Below are positions 43,667-52,152 of a stretch of DNA of 64,000 bases, piece by piece. Source of the DNA: Paenibacillus spiritus. GTDB lineage: Bacteria; Bacillota; Bacilli; Paenibacillales; Paenibacillaceae. Each line of letters opens with the position of its first letter. The first letter of the stretch is position 1. A program made the translations under genes and the position numbers. Below the pieces are notes generated by a model. The model saw only the letters and a program-made list of their open reading frames with translations, did not search any database and was not told where the DNA came from. The DNA is taken from the NCBI RefSeq assembly GCF_008710135.1, contig NZ_VYKK01000002.1:1-64000 (forward strand), read 5' to 3'.

Positions 43667-45514
43667 TCAGTCGTAATCCGCATGATCGCCGTCCCGCTGA
43701 AAAAACTCCAGAAACGCCCGGCCGTATTTCCGGTATTTGACCTCTCCGACCCCCTTGACGTTCATCATCTCGCGTTCGGTCTGCGGCTGCGCCACACTCA
43801 TCTCGCGCAGCGTCGCGTCGTTGAAGATAATGTAGGACGGCACATGCTCGCGCTCGGCCAGCTCGCGGCGGATCAGCCGCAGCTGCTCGAACACCGTCTC
43901 GTTGACCGCCGACGGATGAACGTCGCGCGAGCCCCGGCTCCGGGACGATCCGCCGCTCTTCGCCGCCCGGGCGACGCGCTGGACGACCTGCGCCTGGCCC
44001 TTCAGCACATCGGCCGCCGGAAGCTGGAGCCGGACAATCGGGTATTGGCCTTCGGACAAGGCCAGATAGCCTTCAGAGATCAGCACATTGATGATCTCGG
44101 TGATCTCCTTCTCCGTCTTCGCAGACAGCGCGCCGTGCGTCGGCAGCTTGTCGAAGCCGTATTGCAGCACCTTCTGGCTCCGCGACCCCTTCAGGACGGA
44201 AGCCACCAGGGCGACGCCGAAGCGTTCGCGCATCCGGTGGATGCAGGAGAAGATCTTCTGCGCTTCCACCGTAATATCGACCAGCTCCCGGTCGTCGGTG
44301 CAGGAGCTGCATTTGCCGCAGGGCGCATCGTCATGTTCTTCGCCGAAATAATCCAGCATGGCGCTGCGCAGGCAGCGGGTCGTGTAGCAGTAGTCAATCA
44401 TCTGCTGCAGCTTGCGGTAGTCGTTCTGCTTGCGTTCGGAATCCTGCGGGTTCTGCTCGATCAGGAACTTCTGGGTCATAATGTCCTGGGCGCTGAACAG
44501 CAGGATGCAGCTGCTCGGCTCGCCGTCGCGTCCCGCGCGGCCGGCTTCCTGGACATAGGCTTCCATGTTCTTCGGCATGTTGTAGTGAATGACGTACCTC
44601 ACATTCGACTTGTCGATCCCCATGCCGAAGGCGTTGGTGGCGGCGATGACGCGGATGTCGTCGTACAGAAAAGCTTCCTGGTTCGCCGCCCGGTCCTCGT
44701 CGCTCATGCCGGCATGGTACCGGCCCGCCGGCACCCCGGCGGCGCTGAGCCGCTGGTACAGATCGTCCACTTCCTTGCGGGTCGCCGCGTAGATAATGCC
44801 CGGCTCCTGGCTGTGGCTGGCGGCGTAGTCCAGCACAAATTCCCGCTTGTTCTCCCCGCGCAGCACAGACATGGCCAGGTTGTCCCGGCCAAGGCCGGTC
44901 ACGAAGACGCCGGGATCGCGCAGGCGAAGCAGCCGGACGATGTCTTCCATGACTTCGGGCGTCGCCGTGGCGGTAAAAGCCGCCACAATCGGACGCTCGG
45001 GCAGTCCGTCCACGAACGGCGAGACCGACAGATAGCTCGTCCGGAAGTCGTGCCCCCACTGCGAGACGCAGTGGGCTTCGTCCACGGCGACCAGGGAAAT
45101 CGGAAGCTCCGCCATTTCCATGCGGAACCAGTCCAGTTCCAGCCGCTCCGGCGCGACATAGAGCAGCTTGAGCTCGCCGCGCCGCGCAGCCCGGAGGCGG
45201 TCGTTCGCTTCCTTGCCGCTCAGGGTGCTGTTGATGTAGGCTGCCGGGATGCCCGCGGTTGTCAGCGCGTCCACCTGATCCTTCATCAGGGAGATGAGCG
45301 GCGAGACCACCAGCGTCAGACCCGGCAGCAGCAGCGCCGGCACCTGGTAGCAGATCGACTTGCCGCCGCCGGTCGGCATGATGCCCAGGGTGTCGCCGCC
45401 TTGCAGAAGGCTGGCGACGATATGTTTTTGTCCTTCGCGGAAGTCGGGATAGCCGTAATACTTCTGCAGTTCGGCCTGGGCCCGCTCCATCGTGAGACCT
45501 TGTGTATGGATCAT
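43667..45514 (-). CDS. recQ: ATP-dependent DNA helicase RecQ
   Basis: A 615-residue RecQ helicase of recombination repair. Start at 45514 (MIHTQGLTMERAQAEL) with AGGAGCAATT upstream. The extension to 46081 runs antiframe through the germinant receptor gene and was rejected. Domains in order: helicase core with MPTGGGKSICYQVPAL and VAVDEAHCVSQWGHDF, zinc-binding RQC part with CLRSAMLDYF and CGKCSSC, and a C-terminal HRDC domain (EREMMNVKGVGEVKYRKYG). Confidence 0.96.
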   Translation of the reverse strand: MIHTQGLTMERAQAELQKYYGYPDFREGQKHIVASLLQGGDTLGIMPTGGGKSICYQVPALLLPGLTLVVSPLISLMKDQVDALTTAGIPAAYINSTLSGKEANDRLRAARRGELKLLYVAPERLELDWFRMEMAELPISLVAVDEAHCVSQWGHDFRTSYLSVSPFVDGLPERPIVAAFTATATPEVMEDIVRLLRLRDPGVFVTGLGRDNLAMSVLRGENKREFVLDYAASHSQEPGIIYAATRKEVDDLYQRLSAAGVPAGRYHAGMSDEDRAANQEAFLYDDIRVIAATNAFGMGIDKSNVRYVIHYNMPKNMEAYVQEAGRAGRDGEPSSCILLFSAQDIMTQKFLIEQNPQDSERKQNDYRKLQQMIDYCYTTRCLRSAMLDYFGEEHDDAPCGKCSSCTDDRELVDITVEAQKIFSCIHRMRERFGVALVASVLKGSRSQKVLQYGFDKLPTHGALSAKTEKEITEIINVLISEGYLALSEGQYPIVRLQLPAADVLKGQAQVVQRVARAAKSGGSSRSRGSRDVHPSAVNETVFEQLRLIRRELAEREHVPSYIIFNDATLREMSVAQPQTEREMMNVKGVGEVKYRKYGRAFLEFFQRDGDHADYD

Positions 45515-45679
45515 AATTGCTCCTAACCTCTCGCTTGAATATACAACCTTTAGTTTACATAAAAACCAGCCCCAAGGCCAACACTTAAGCGTGAATATAG
45601 ACCTTGGCCCAGGCTTGGCCCGTGCCCGGGCAAGGCGGAAGCCGCCAACCGTCACCGCGGAAGAAGGAGGAGAGTCGGC

Positions 45680-47494
45680 ATGTCTACGCCGGACTGGAAG
45701 CAGCGGTACGACACGTTCAAGTCGCGGCGGAATTCGGGCCGCGGCAGCAGCGAGGAGGATCTGGACGGCAGGGAAGAGAAGCCGCAGACCGAAGAACGGA
45801 GTGCACAGAACGCAGACAGGAGCGTACCGGACGGAGAGCGCGGCGAGGCTGCTTCCCCCGGCAGCAAGACGGCCCCTTCCGACCCAAGCGACGGCTCGCC
45901 GAACCCGCTGCCGGACCGCCTGCCCGTGAAGGCCGATCTGGAGGCGAATCTGGACCAAATGTCGGATATGCTCGGCATGAACGGAGATCTGGTGATTCGA
46001 CGATTCCATCTCTTCGGCCGCTGCCGGGCCGCTGCGGTATTCTTCTCCTCCATGATCGAGACCGACCAGCTTCAGGATCATGTCCTGAAGCCGCTGATGG
46101 CCGAGCTGTCCGAGGGGGCGGATGGGGAATCAGCCCGGGGCGACGGGCTGATCGGTCTGATCTGGAACCGGACCGTCCATATCGGCCAAGGAGTGCGGAC
46201 CGGCAATCTGGCCAAGCTCCCCAATGAAATCGTGCAGGGCCGGCTCGCCCTGCTGATCGACGGGCATGAGGAAGCGCTGGCCTTCGATATCCGGCGGATC
46301 GAATACCGCTCGATTGAGCAGCCGCAGACGGAGCAGGTGATCCGGGGAGCGCGGGAGGGCTTTGTCGAGAAGCTGGAGCCGAACCTGACTCTGCTCCGAA
46401 GCCGCCTACAGACAAGCGAGCTCCGGATCGAGACCGCGCCTGTCGGCACCCGGAGCGCCTCGGTGGTGGCTGTCTGTTATCTCGACGGGCTCACGGATGC
46501 CGGTCTGGTCGAAGAAGTCATGCGCCGCCTGTCGCTGATCGGCACGGACGGCATCATCGACGCCGGCTATATCGAGCAGTTCATCGAGGATCAGCCGCTC
46601 TCGCCTTTTCCCCAGGTACAGTCTACGGAGCGTCCCGACAAGACGGCGGCTTCGCTTCTGGAAGGAAGGGTCGCCCTCCTGGTTGACGGCTCCCCTTTTG
46701 CGCTGATTGTTCCCGCGCTCTTCAACCAGTTCTTCCAGACCATCGACGATTATTCGGAGCGGTTCCTGATGGGCAGCCTCATCCGGCTCGTGCGCCTGAT
46801 CGCCCTGTTCTTCTCGCTGTTCTTTCCGGCGCTGTACGTGTCGATCATCTCTTTCAACCCGGAGCTGATTCCGACTGAATTCGCCGTGGCCATCTCGGGC
46901 GGGCGTGCCGGGGTACCTTTTCCGGCAGCCATTGAAGTGCTGATTATGGAAGTGGCCATGGAGGTGCTCCGGGAGGCCACGATTCGGATGCCGCAGATGA
47001 TCGGCGGCGCGCTCTCGATTGTCGGCGTGCTGGTCATCGGGGAAGCAGCCGTATCGGCCGGGCTGGCCAGTCCCATCACGGTCGTGATTGTGGCGCTGAC
47101 CACAATCGGCTCTTTTGCCACCCCCGCCTATAATGCGGCCATTGCCCTGCGGATGCTGAGGTTCCCGCTGGTGCTGCTGGCAGGACTGTTCGGCCTGTAC
47201 GGGGTGATGGTCGGCAGTATTCTGATCTGCAATCACCTGCTGATGCTGGAGTCATTCGGCGTTCCGTATATGTCCCCGTTCATCTCGGGCAAGGCGCGGG
47301 ACCTCAAGGATACGCTGATTCGGGTGCCGTTATGGTGGATGCGCAAGCGGCCAAGCTTCCTGCATCCCGAGAACCGGGTGCGGGTCCTGCCTTCGCTGAC
47401 ACAGCGCAGCATTGATCATCTGTTCGAGGAAAGGGGAGAACTGTATGAAGACACAGCAGATCTCGACGATCCGGGCCACCACGGTCATCGCTAG
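45680..47494 (+). CDS. Spore germination protein, GerA family A subunit
   Basis: A 604-residue germinant receptor A subunit, with AAGGAGGAG upstream. The N-terminal 85 residues are an unusually long, charged, low-complexity extension (RDSG/E-rich: SSEEDLDGREEKPQTEERS). The soluble GerAA domain follows (about 90-370) with DLVIRRFHLFGRCRAAAVFF. About five C-terminal helices follow (from LVRLIALFFSLFFPALYVS). It is an inner spore membrane protein that acts with the B and C subunits to sense nutrients. Usual length is about 480-550. Confidence 0.93.
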   Translation: MSTPDWKQRYDTFKSRRNSGRGSSEEDLDGREEKPQTEERSAQNADRSVPDGERGEAASPGSKTAPSDPSDGSPNPLPDRLPVKADLEANLDQMSDMLGMNGDLVIRRFHLFGRCRAAAVFFSSMIETDQLQDHVLKPLMAELSEGADGESARGDGLIGLIWNRTVHIGQGVRTGNLAKLPNEIVQGRLALLIDGHEEALAFDIRRIEYRSIEQPQTEQVIRGAREGFVEKLEPNLTLLRSRLQTSELRIETAPVGTRSASVVAVCYLDGLTDAGLVEEVMRRLSLIGTDGIIDAGYIEQFIEDQPLSPFPQVQSTERPDKTAASLLEGRVALLVDGSPFALIVPALFNQFFQTIDDYSERFLMGSLIRLVRLIALFFSLFFPALYVSIISFNPELIPTEFAVAISGGRAGVPFPAAIEVLIMEVAMEVLREATIRMPQMIGGALSIVGVLVIGEAAVSAGLASPITVVIVALTTIGSFATPAYNAAIALRMLRFPLVLLAGLFGLYGVMVGSILICNHLLMLESFGVPYMSPFISGKARDLKDTLIRVPLWWMRKRPSFLHPENRVRVLPSLTQRSIDHLFEERGELYEDTADLDDPGHHGHR

Positions 47495-48542
47495 CGCCGT
47501 CGCGGGTGTCGGTATCCTCAGCTTCCCCCGCTACATGGCAGACGCCGGCAATACCGCTGCTCCGCTGGTAACGCTGGCCGGAGTAGGTGTGGCCCTGGTT
47601 GATCTGGTTATCGTCGCCCTGCTCTCGGCCCGGTTCCCCCGGGAAAATCTGTTCCAGTTCAGTTCCCGGCTGCTGGGCCGCCGCGCCGCCTGGGTCATGA
47701 ATCTCGTATTGATGTTCTTCTTCCTGATGCTGACCTCGCTCACCGTCCGGCAGTTCGGGGAAGTGGCCTCAACCGTGCTGTTCCAGCGGACGCCCATTGA
47801 AGCGGTTATTCTGCTTATGCTGGTGCTGGCCACCCTGTCTTCCCGGCGGGGAATCGTCAAATTCTCCTATATCCATTACTTCTACTTTCCTCTGATTATA
47901 GGTTCTATTGCGTTTATCCTGTTGTTCTCGATCCGCAAAATCAGCGTTATTCACCTTATGCCTCCGGGAGGCGTCAATGTCTCCGCCAGCAAATTTATGA
48001 AGGGGATGCTGGAAACGTCCGCCCTGTTCGACCGCTCGTTCGTGCTCACGCTGATTGTGCCGTTCATGGAGAAGCCCGGGAAGGCAATGCGCGCCGGGCT
48101 GCTCGGAATCGGAATAACCGGGCTGATCTATCTCTCGATCACGGCGGCTGCCATCGGCATGCTAGGCGTAGAGGAGGTCAAACTCCTCTTCTACCCCACC
48201 CTTGAGGTGGCCCGATCGATCTCCGCGGGCGAAGGTCTGCTGGAACGGCTCGATGCGCTGTTCATCATTATCTGGGTAATCTCTGTCTATACGACGGTCT
48301 ACACGACTTATTATATCTGCTCCTATCTGCTTCGCCATCTGCTGCATCTCCAGGACCAGCGGCTGGCTTCCAGCGCGCTGCTGCCGTTCATGTTCGCACT
48401 GGCCATGGTTCCGGAGAACATCTTTATCAGCTATACAGCCGCCAATCGCCTGGCTATCGCCGGCCTGGCCGTGCTGACCGGTTATCCCCTTCTTCTGCTT
48501 GCTCTTGCTCTTCTTCGCCGAGTAAAGGGGGACTCCGTATGA
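47445..48542 (+). CDS. Spore germination protein, GerA family B subunit
   Basis: A 365-residue GerAB/spore permease of the amino acid transporter superfamily, with about ten helices. Start at 47445 (MKTQQISTIRATTVIASAV) behind AAGGGGAG, so it overlaps the A gene by 50 bases. The family pattern is clear: GVGILSFPRYMADAGN near the N-terminus and VPFMEKPGKAMRAG in the middle. This subunit carries the germinant binding site in characterised receptors. Confidence 0.93.
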   Translation: MKTQQISTIRATTVIASAVAGVGILSFPRYMADAGNTAAPLVTLAGVGVALVDLVIVALLSARFPRENLFQFSSRLLGRRAAWVMNLVLMFFFLMLTSLTVRQFGEVASTVLFQRTPIEAVILLMLVLATLSSRRGIVKFSYIHYFYFPLIIGSIAFILLFSIRKISVIHLMPPGGVNVSASKFMKGMLETSALFDRSFVLTLIVPFMEKPGKAMRAGLLGIGITGLIYLSITAAAIGMLGVEEVKLLFYPTLEVARSISAGEGLLERLDALFIIIWVISVYTTVYTTYYICSYLLRHLLHLQDQRLASSALLPFMFALAMVPENIFISYTAANRLAIAGLAVLTGYPLLLLALALLRRVKGDSV

Positions 48543-49774
48543 GCAGCGCCGCAGCAAAAAGAACACCGGCTGTACGGATCATCGCTCTGCTGCTCGCCGG
48601 TGTGCTGGCTTCGCTGTTCCTGTCCGGCTGCTGGGACGAGGTCGAAATCGAGGACCGGGCGCTTGTGCTCGGCCTGGCTATTGATCTGGCGGACGGCAAA
48701 GATCAACACCCCGATGAAGGAGTCACCCACCGGGCGGAAGAGAAGCTGCCTACCCGGAGAATTCATGTGACGGCCCAGATCGCCGTCCCGGGCCGCGTCC
48801 CGCTCGGTCCCGGCACCGGCAGCGGAAGCAAGGAAAGCCCGGTCTGGGTCGTGGAAGTGGAGGGCAAGACGCTCGATGACGCCATGAACAATCTGCAGCA
48901 GCAGGTAGCCGATCCCCGTTATCTGATCCATCTGCGGGTCATCGTCATCAGCCAGAGCATTGCGAAGCAGGGCATTCAGGATTTGAACGATTACCTGAGA
49001 CGCAATCCGGAAATCCGGCGAAGCACCTGGCTGCTCGTCGCTTCCGACGGCCGGGCCTCCAAATATATGGACGTCAATCCGCCCCTTCAGCGCGTGCCCA
49101 CGCTCTATATCCTCTCCATGATGGAGAAGGCGGTAGCCACCGGCAAGTTGCCGCCGGCCTATTGCGGCGAATTCTGGTCTTCCCTTTCCCACCAGGGACA
49201 GGACGGCATCCTGCCATATATTTCGCTGCGGCGGAACGAGAATATTCTGATCAAGGGGTTGGCTTATTTTCGTAAAGGAAAAATGGTCGGGGCGACGACC
49301 CCGCTGGACATCGGCATCTACATGGCCGTGATGGGGATGGATCCCGGAGGCTATTCGGTTCTTCAGGAAGTCCCCGGCGTCGGCGTCGTCATGGTCCGGG
49401 TCACCAGCCGGTTCAGCCGGAGAACATCGGAGATTGTGAACGGCGTCCCCCATATCGCTTACGATATTCATCTTGAAGGCAATGTGGACGAGCACTACAG
49501 CGAAGAGGTTTTTATTAACAATACCGGGACGCTGAACAAGATCGAGTCCTGCTTCGAGAAATACGCACTGGAAAGCGCTGCCCTTCTAATGGAGGAGACC
49601 CAGAAGAAGCGTTCCGATATCTGGGGAACCGGGGAGTTCATCCGCGCCCACCATCCCGGTTATTGGGGAACGAAGATTGACGGAAGAGACAAGTGGAACG
49701 AGGAGTTCCCGAAGGTGAAGGTCTCCTTCCGGATACAGATAACCATGAAGCGCGTCGGACTCAAGGAACGCTGA
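48539..49774 (+). CDS. Spore germination protein, GerA family C subunit (lipoprotein)
   Basis: A 411-residue GerAC-type lipoprotein. The signal peptide ends in lipobox LSGC (about residues 21-24), followed by WDEVEIEDRALVLGLAIDL, the classic start of GerAC. The C-terminal domain has the expected RVTSRFSRRTSEIVNG and FINNTGTLNKIESCFEKY-like elements. It overlaps the B gene by four bases (ATGA). It is attached to the outer face of the inner spore membrane. Confidence 0.93.
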   Translation: MSSAAAKRTPAVRIIALLLAGVLASLFLSGCWDEVEIEDRALVLGLAIDLADGKDQHPDEGVTHRAEEKLPTRRIHVTAQIAVPGRVPLGPGTGSGSKESPVWVVEVEGKTLDDAMNNLQQQVADPRYLIHLRVIVISQSIAKQGIQDLNDYLRRNPEIRRSTWLLVASDGRASKYMDVNPPLQRVPTLYILSMMEKAVATGKLPPAYCGEFWSSLSHQGQDGILPYISLRRNENILIKGLAYFRKGKMVGATTPLDIGIYMAVMGMDPGGYSVLQEVPGVGVVMVRVTSRFSRRTSEIVNGVPHIAYDIHLEGNVDEHYSEEVFINNTGTLNKIESCFEKYALESAALLMEETQKKRSDIWGTGEFIRAHHPGYWGTKIDGRDKWNEEFPKVKVSFRIQITMKRVGLKER

Positions 49775-49794
49775 AGCGAGGGAGGAATGAAGCG

Positions 49795-49980
49795 GTGATC
49801 CATACGTATGCTTATATGGCCCTCTCCTGTCTCTTCTCGGCCCTGCTCCTGCTCACGGTAGACTGCCGGATCTACCGGGTCAGCGGGCGCAGACGGGAAT
49901 ACCGGGTTGCCCGGCTGTTCGGCTGGGGTCTGGCGGCGCTCTTCGCGGGCTGCGTCACCTTCCTGATTCTGCGTTCCTAA
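49795..49980 (+). CDS. Small two-helix membrane protein of the germinant receptor operon (D-type)
   Basis: A 61-residue ORF starting at GTG (49795), nine bases after GGGAGG and 20 bases after the C gene stop. Two transmembrane helices (about 5-22 and 40-58) flank a basic loop (DCRIYRVSGRRREYR). Short two-helix D proteins encoded with gerA-type operons are known in Bacillus and modulate receptor activity. Location and topology fit, and it also recalls the CLC_0170 family. No signal peptide or cysteine motif suggests another role. Confidence 0.7.
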   Translation: MIHTYAYMALSCLFSALLLLTVDCRIYRVSGRRREYRVARLFGWGLAALFAGCVTFLILRS

Positions 49981-50064
49981 GGACAGCCGGTTCTACCTTC
50001 CGAACCTCCGTTGTGCTATATTGGGGAGTGCGAAACCACCGAAGGACAAGAACGGAGAATTCCC

Positions 50065-51108
50065 ATGACCAAATCCAATCATCGCTCTTCCCAACCGGCC
50101 GCCGGCAAGCGTACCGGACCATCCGATTCCAGGCCGCAACGCAACAAGCCGGCCCGAACCAGCCCGGCTCCTGCCGGTCCCAAGAAGCGCCCCCCTGCGC
50201 CAGGCGCCTTCCGTCCGGCTGCGCCGCTCGTCTATACCTGCGGCGCTGCGGACGAGCTGCTGCCCTTTCTGCTGGCCAACCTGACGGGCAAAGGCCGCAA
50301 TGCCGTCAAGGGCATTCTGGCCCGGGGCCAGGTGTCCGTGAACGGACGAGCCGTTACCGCCTATAACCATCCGCTGCGGAGCGGTGATACCGTAACCGTA
50401 GACCGGGAGAAGCAGGAACCCGCCCCGGTGCTGAGCGGTCTGTCGATTCTGCATGAAGACGACGATATCATCGTCATCGACAAAGAAGCCGGACTATTGT
50501 CCATGTCCGCCGGAGACGACACCGAGCCTACCGCATACCGGCTGCTGACGGAGCACGTCCGGGCGTCGAATCCTAAAGCCCGGATCTTCATCGTCCATCG
50601 GCTGGACCGCGATACCTCCGGCGTCATGATGTTCGCCAAGAGCGAGCGCGTGCAGCAGCTGCTTCAGAATAGCTGGAAGGAATCGGTCAAGGAACGCACC
50701 TACGTCGCGCTCGTGGAAGGCGCGGTCAAGAGACCCGAAGGACGGATCGAATCCTGGCTGAAGGAGACCTCGACGCTGAAGATGTATTCCGTTCCGCACC
50801 AGGGCGACGGCCAGCATGCCGTAACCCATTACAAGCTGCTGCAGAGTAACCGCCATTTCTCGCTGTTGCAGGTCAACCTGGAGACCGGACGCAAGAACCA
50901 GATCCGCGTTCACATGTCGGATATCGGCCATCCGGTGGCCGGCGACAAGAAATACGGGGCCGTCACCAAGACGGCCGGCCGCCTCGGCCTGCACGCCCGG
51001 GCGCTGTCCTTTGTCCATCCGTCAAGCGGGGAGCTGCTGACCTTCGAGAGTCCCGTCCCGAAGGCTTTTCTGAAGTATTCCGCTCCGGACAGCGCTGCCC
51101 GGAGCTGA
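50065..51108 (+). CDS. RluA/RluD family pseudouridine synthase
   Basis: A 347-residue rRNA or tRNA pseudouridine synthase. The first 55 residues are an unusual basic, Pro/Ser-rich extension (SRPQRNKPARTSPAPAGPKK). An S4 domain follows (LPFLLANLTGKGRNAVKGIL, VSVNGRAVT), then the catalytic domain with HRLDRDTSGVMMFAKS (catalytic Asp) and ETGRKNQIRVHMSDIGHPVAGD. Start at 50065 with CGGAGAA upstream. The target base is not predictable from sequence alone. Confidence 0.93.
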   Translation: MTKSNHRSSQPAAGKRTGPSDSRPQRNKPARTSPAPAGPKKRPPAPGAFRPAAPLVYTCGAADELLPFLLANLTGKGRNAVKGILARGQVSVNGRAVTAYNHPLRSGDTVTVDREKQEPAPVLSGLSILHEDDDIIVIDKEAGLLSMSAGDDTEPTAYRLLTEHVRASNPKARIFIVHRLDRDTSGVMMFAKSERVQQLLQNSWKESVKERTYVALVEGAVKRPEGRIESWLKETSTLKMYSVPHQGDGQHAVTHYKLLQSNRHFSLLQVNLETGRKNQIRVHMSDIGHPVAGDKKYGAVTKTAGRLGLHARALSFVHPSSGELLTFESPVPKAFLKYSAPDSAARS

Positions 51109-51214
51109 GAGCGTCACGGCGAGCCGGGCAGCGGCGGAGCTGCCGTCCGCAGCGCTCTGCTGCTGCGTTCTGCACGCTCTCTCTGCCATTCATCCGAATG
51201 GCCCGAAGCAACCG

Positions 51215-51255
51215 GAAACGCCCCGCGGCCGTAATTGGCCTGCGGGGCGTTTCTT
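51215..51255. terminator. Bidirectional terminator
   Basis: GAAACGCCCCGC pairs with GCGGGGCGTTTC around a 15-base loop, followed by TTC on the + strand. It lies between the convergent pseudouridine synthase and DsbA-like genes. Confidence 0.85.
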
Positions 51256-51274
51256 CATTGGCGCTTGCCGTGCT

Positions 51275-52012
51275 CTATACGCGGCAGGAACCGTCCGAGC
51301 AATCGGCGTCTCCCCCGGCTTCCCGGGTCTCCCCGCTGCCCACGATCCGGAGAGAAGGCGCTTCTTTCTCCTCCGCCCGAACCATTTCCAGCACCTCGAG
51401 GAACACAGGACCCGGCTGAGCGCCGGAGATCGCATACTTGTCGTTGAAGACAAAGAACGGCACCCCGGTCACGCCGAGCGCTCCTGCCTTGGCGATGTCC
51501 TCTTCCACCCGGTCGCCGTAAGCGCCGGATTCCAGTATCGCGGCGACCGGCGCAGCCTCCAGACCGGCTTCTTCCGCCAGCCCGACCAGCACCCCGCGGT
51601 CGCCGAGATTCAGCCCGTCGGTGAAGTAGGCCCGAAGCAGACGCTCGTTCATCTCCGCCCCTCGTCCCTGCTCCGCCGCATATTGGCCAAGCCGGTGGGC
51701 GTCATACGTATTCGTGTGGACGACCCGCTCAAAATGAAAGTCCAGCCCGACTCCTCTCGCCTGCTCGGCAAGGCTCTCGTTCATCCGGAGCGCTTCCTCC
51801 TCGGCAATCCCGTACTTGCGGGCCAGCACCTTATGAATGCCGACGGTTCCTTCCGCCGGCGCCTTCGGATCAAGCTGGAAGCTGCGGTAGACCACTTCTG
51901 TCTCCGTACCCGGAGCAGTCTGCATCCCCAGCTGCTCCATCGCGCTCTCCAGTCTTCGCTTGCCGATATAACAGAACGGACAGGCATAGTCCGACCATAC
52001 ATCTATCTTCAT
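51275..52012 (-). CDS. DsbA-family oxidoreductase (FrnE-like)
   Basis: A 245-residue cytoplasmic thioredoxin-fold protein, starting MKIDVWSDYACPFCYIGKRRLE with a CPFC active site at 11-14 and the usual helical insertion and cis-Pro loop (LGVTGVPFFVFNDKYAISGAQ). FrnE-type proteins act in disulfide or thiol stress. The C-terminal tail adds two cysteines (DCSDGSCRV), as in oxidative-stress FrnE of Deinococcus. GGGAGGAAA precedes the start. The 5' UTR carries three 15-bp repeats. Confidence 0.9.
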   Translation of the reverse strand: MKIDVWSDYACPFCYIGKRRLESAMEQLGMQTAPGTETEVVYRSFQLDPKAPAEGTVGIHKVLARKYGIAEEEALRMNESLAEQARGVGLDFHFERVVHTNTYDAHRLGQYAAEQGRGAEMNERLLRAYFTDGLNLGDRGVLVGLAEEAGLEAAPVAAILESGAYGDRVEEDIAKAGALGVTGVPFFVFNDKYAISGAQPGPVFLEVLEMVRAEEKEAPSLRIVGSGETREAGGDADCSDGSCRV

Positions 52013-52036
52013 TGCCGTTTCCTCCCAGGTTCAATG

Positions 52037-52081
52037 TGCTTGTGCGGCTCTTGCTTGTGCGCCTCTTGCTTGTGCAGCTCT
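52037..52081. repeat. Three tandem 15-bp repeats in the frnE-like 5' UTR
   Basis: Three consecutive units of TGCTTGTGC-N2-CTCT (52037-52051, 52052-52066, 52067-52081), differing only at two positions. They lie between the predicted start of transcription and the ribosome-binding site. On the minus strand one frame is open across them and ends at a TGA overlapping the frnE-like ATG, but it has no standard start codon. Confidence 0.9.
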
Positions 52082-52100
52082 AAGGCCTATTACGCTTACT

Positions 52101-52129
52101 ATTATATAGTTACTTGCCGCAAAACACAA
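52101..52129 (-). promoter_or_regulatory. Promoter of the frnE-like gene
   Basis: Minus strand TTGTGT (52124-52129), 17-base spacer, perfect TATAAT (52101-52106). Transcription should start near 52094. Confidence 0.7.
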
Positions 52130-52152
52130 TGGAATCTCCCTGGTCCGCTTCT

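Noticed and set aside
43157..45526. 789-codon open frame on the + strand
   Set aside because: Antisense shadow of recQ and the B12 radical SAM gene. The protein composition is His/Arg/Gln-rich, as expected for a reverse frame of GC-rich genes.
45515..46081. In-frame N-terminal extension of recQ
   Set aside because: It runs antisense through the germinant receptor A gene, while AGGAGC and ATG at 45514 give a normal RecQ start.
52013..52087. Upstream ORF through the 15-bp repeats ending at the frnE-like ATG
   Set aside because: The frame is open and overlaps the start as TGA/ATG, but it has no ATG, GTG or TTG and no ribosome-binding site, so I list only the repeat.
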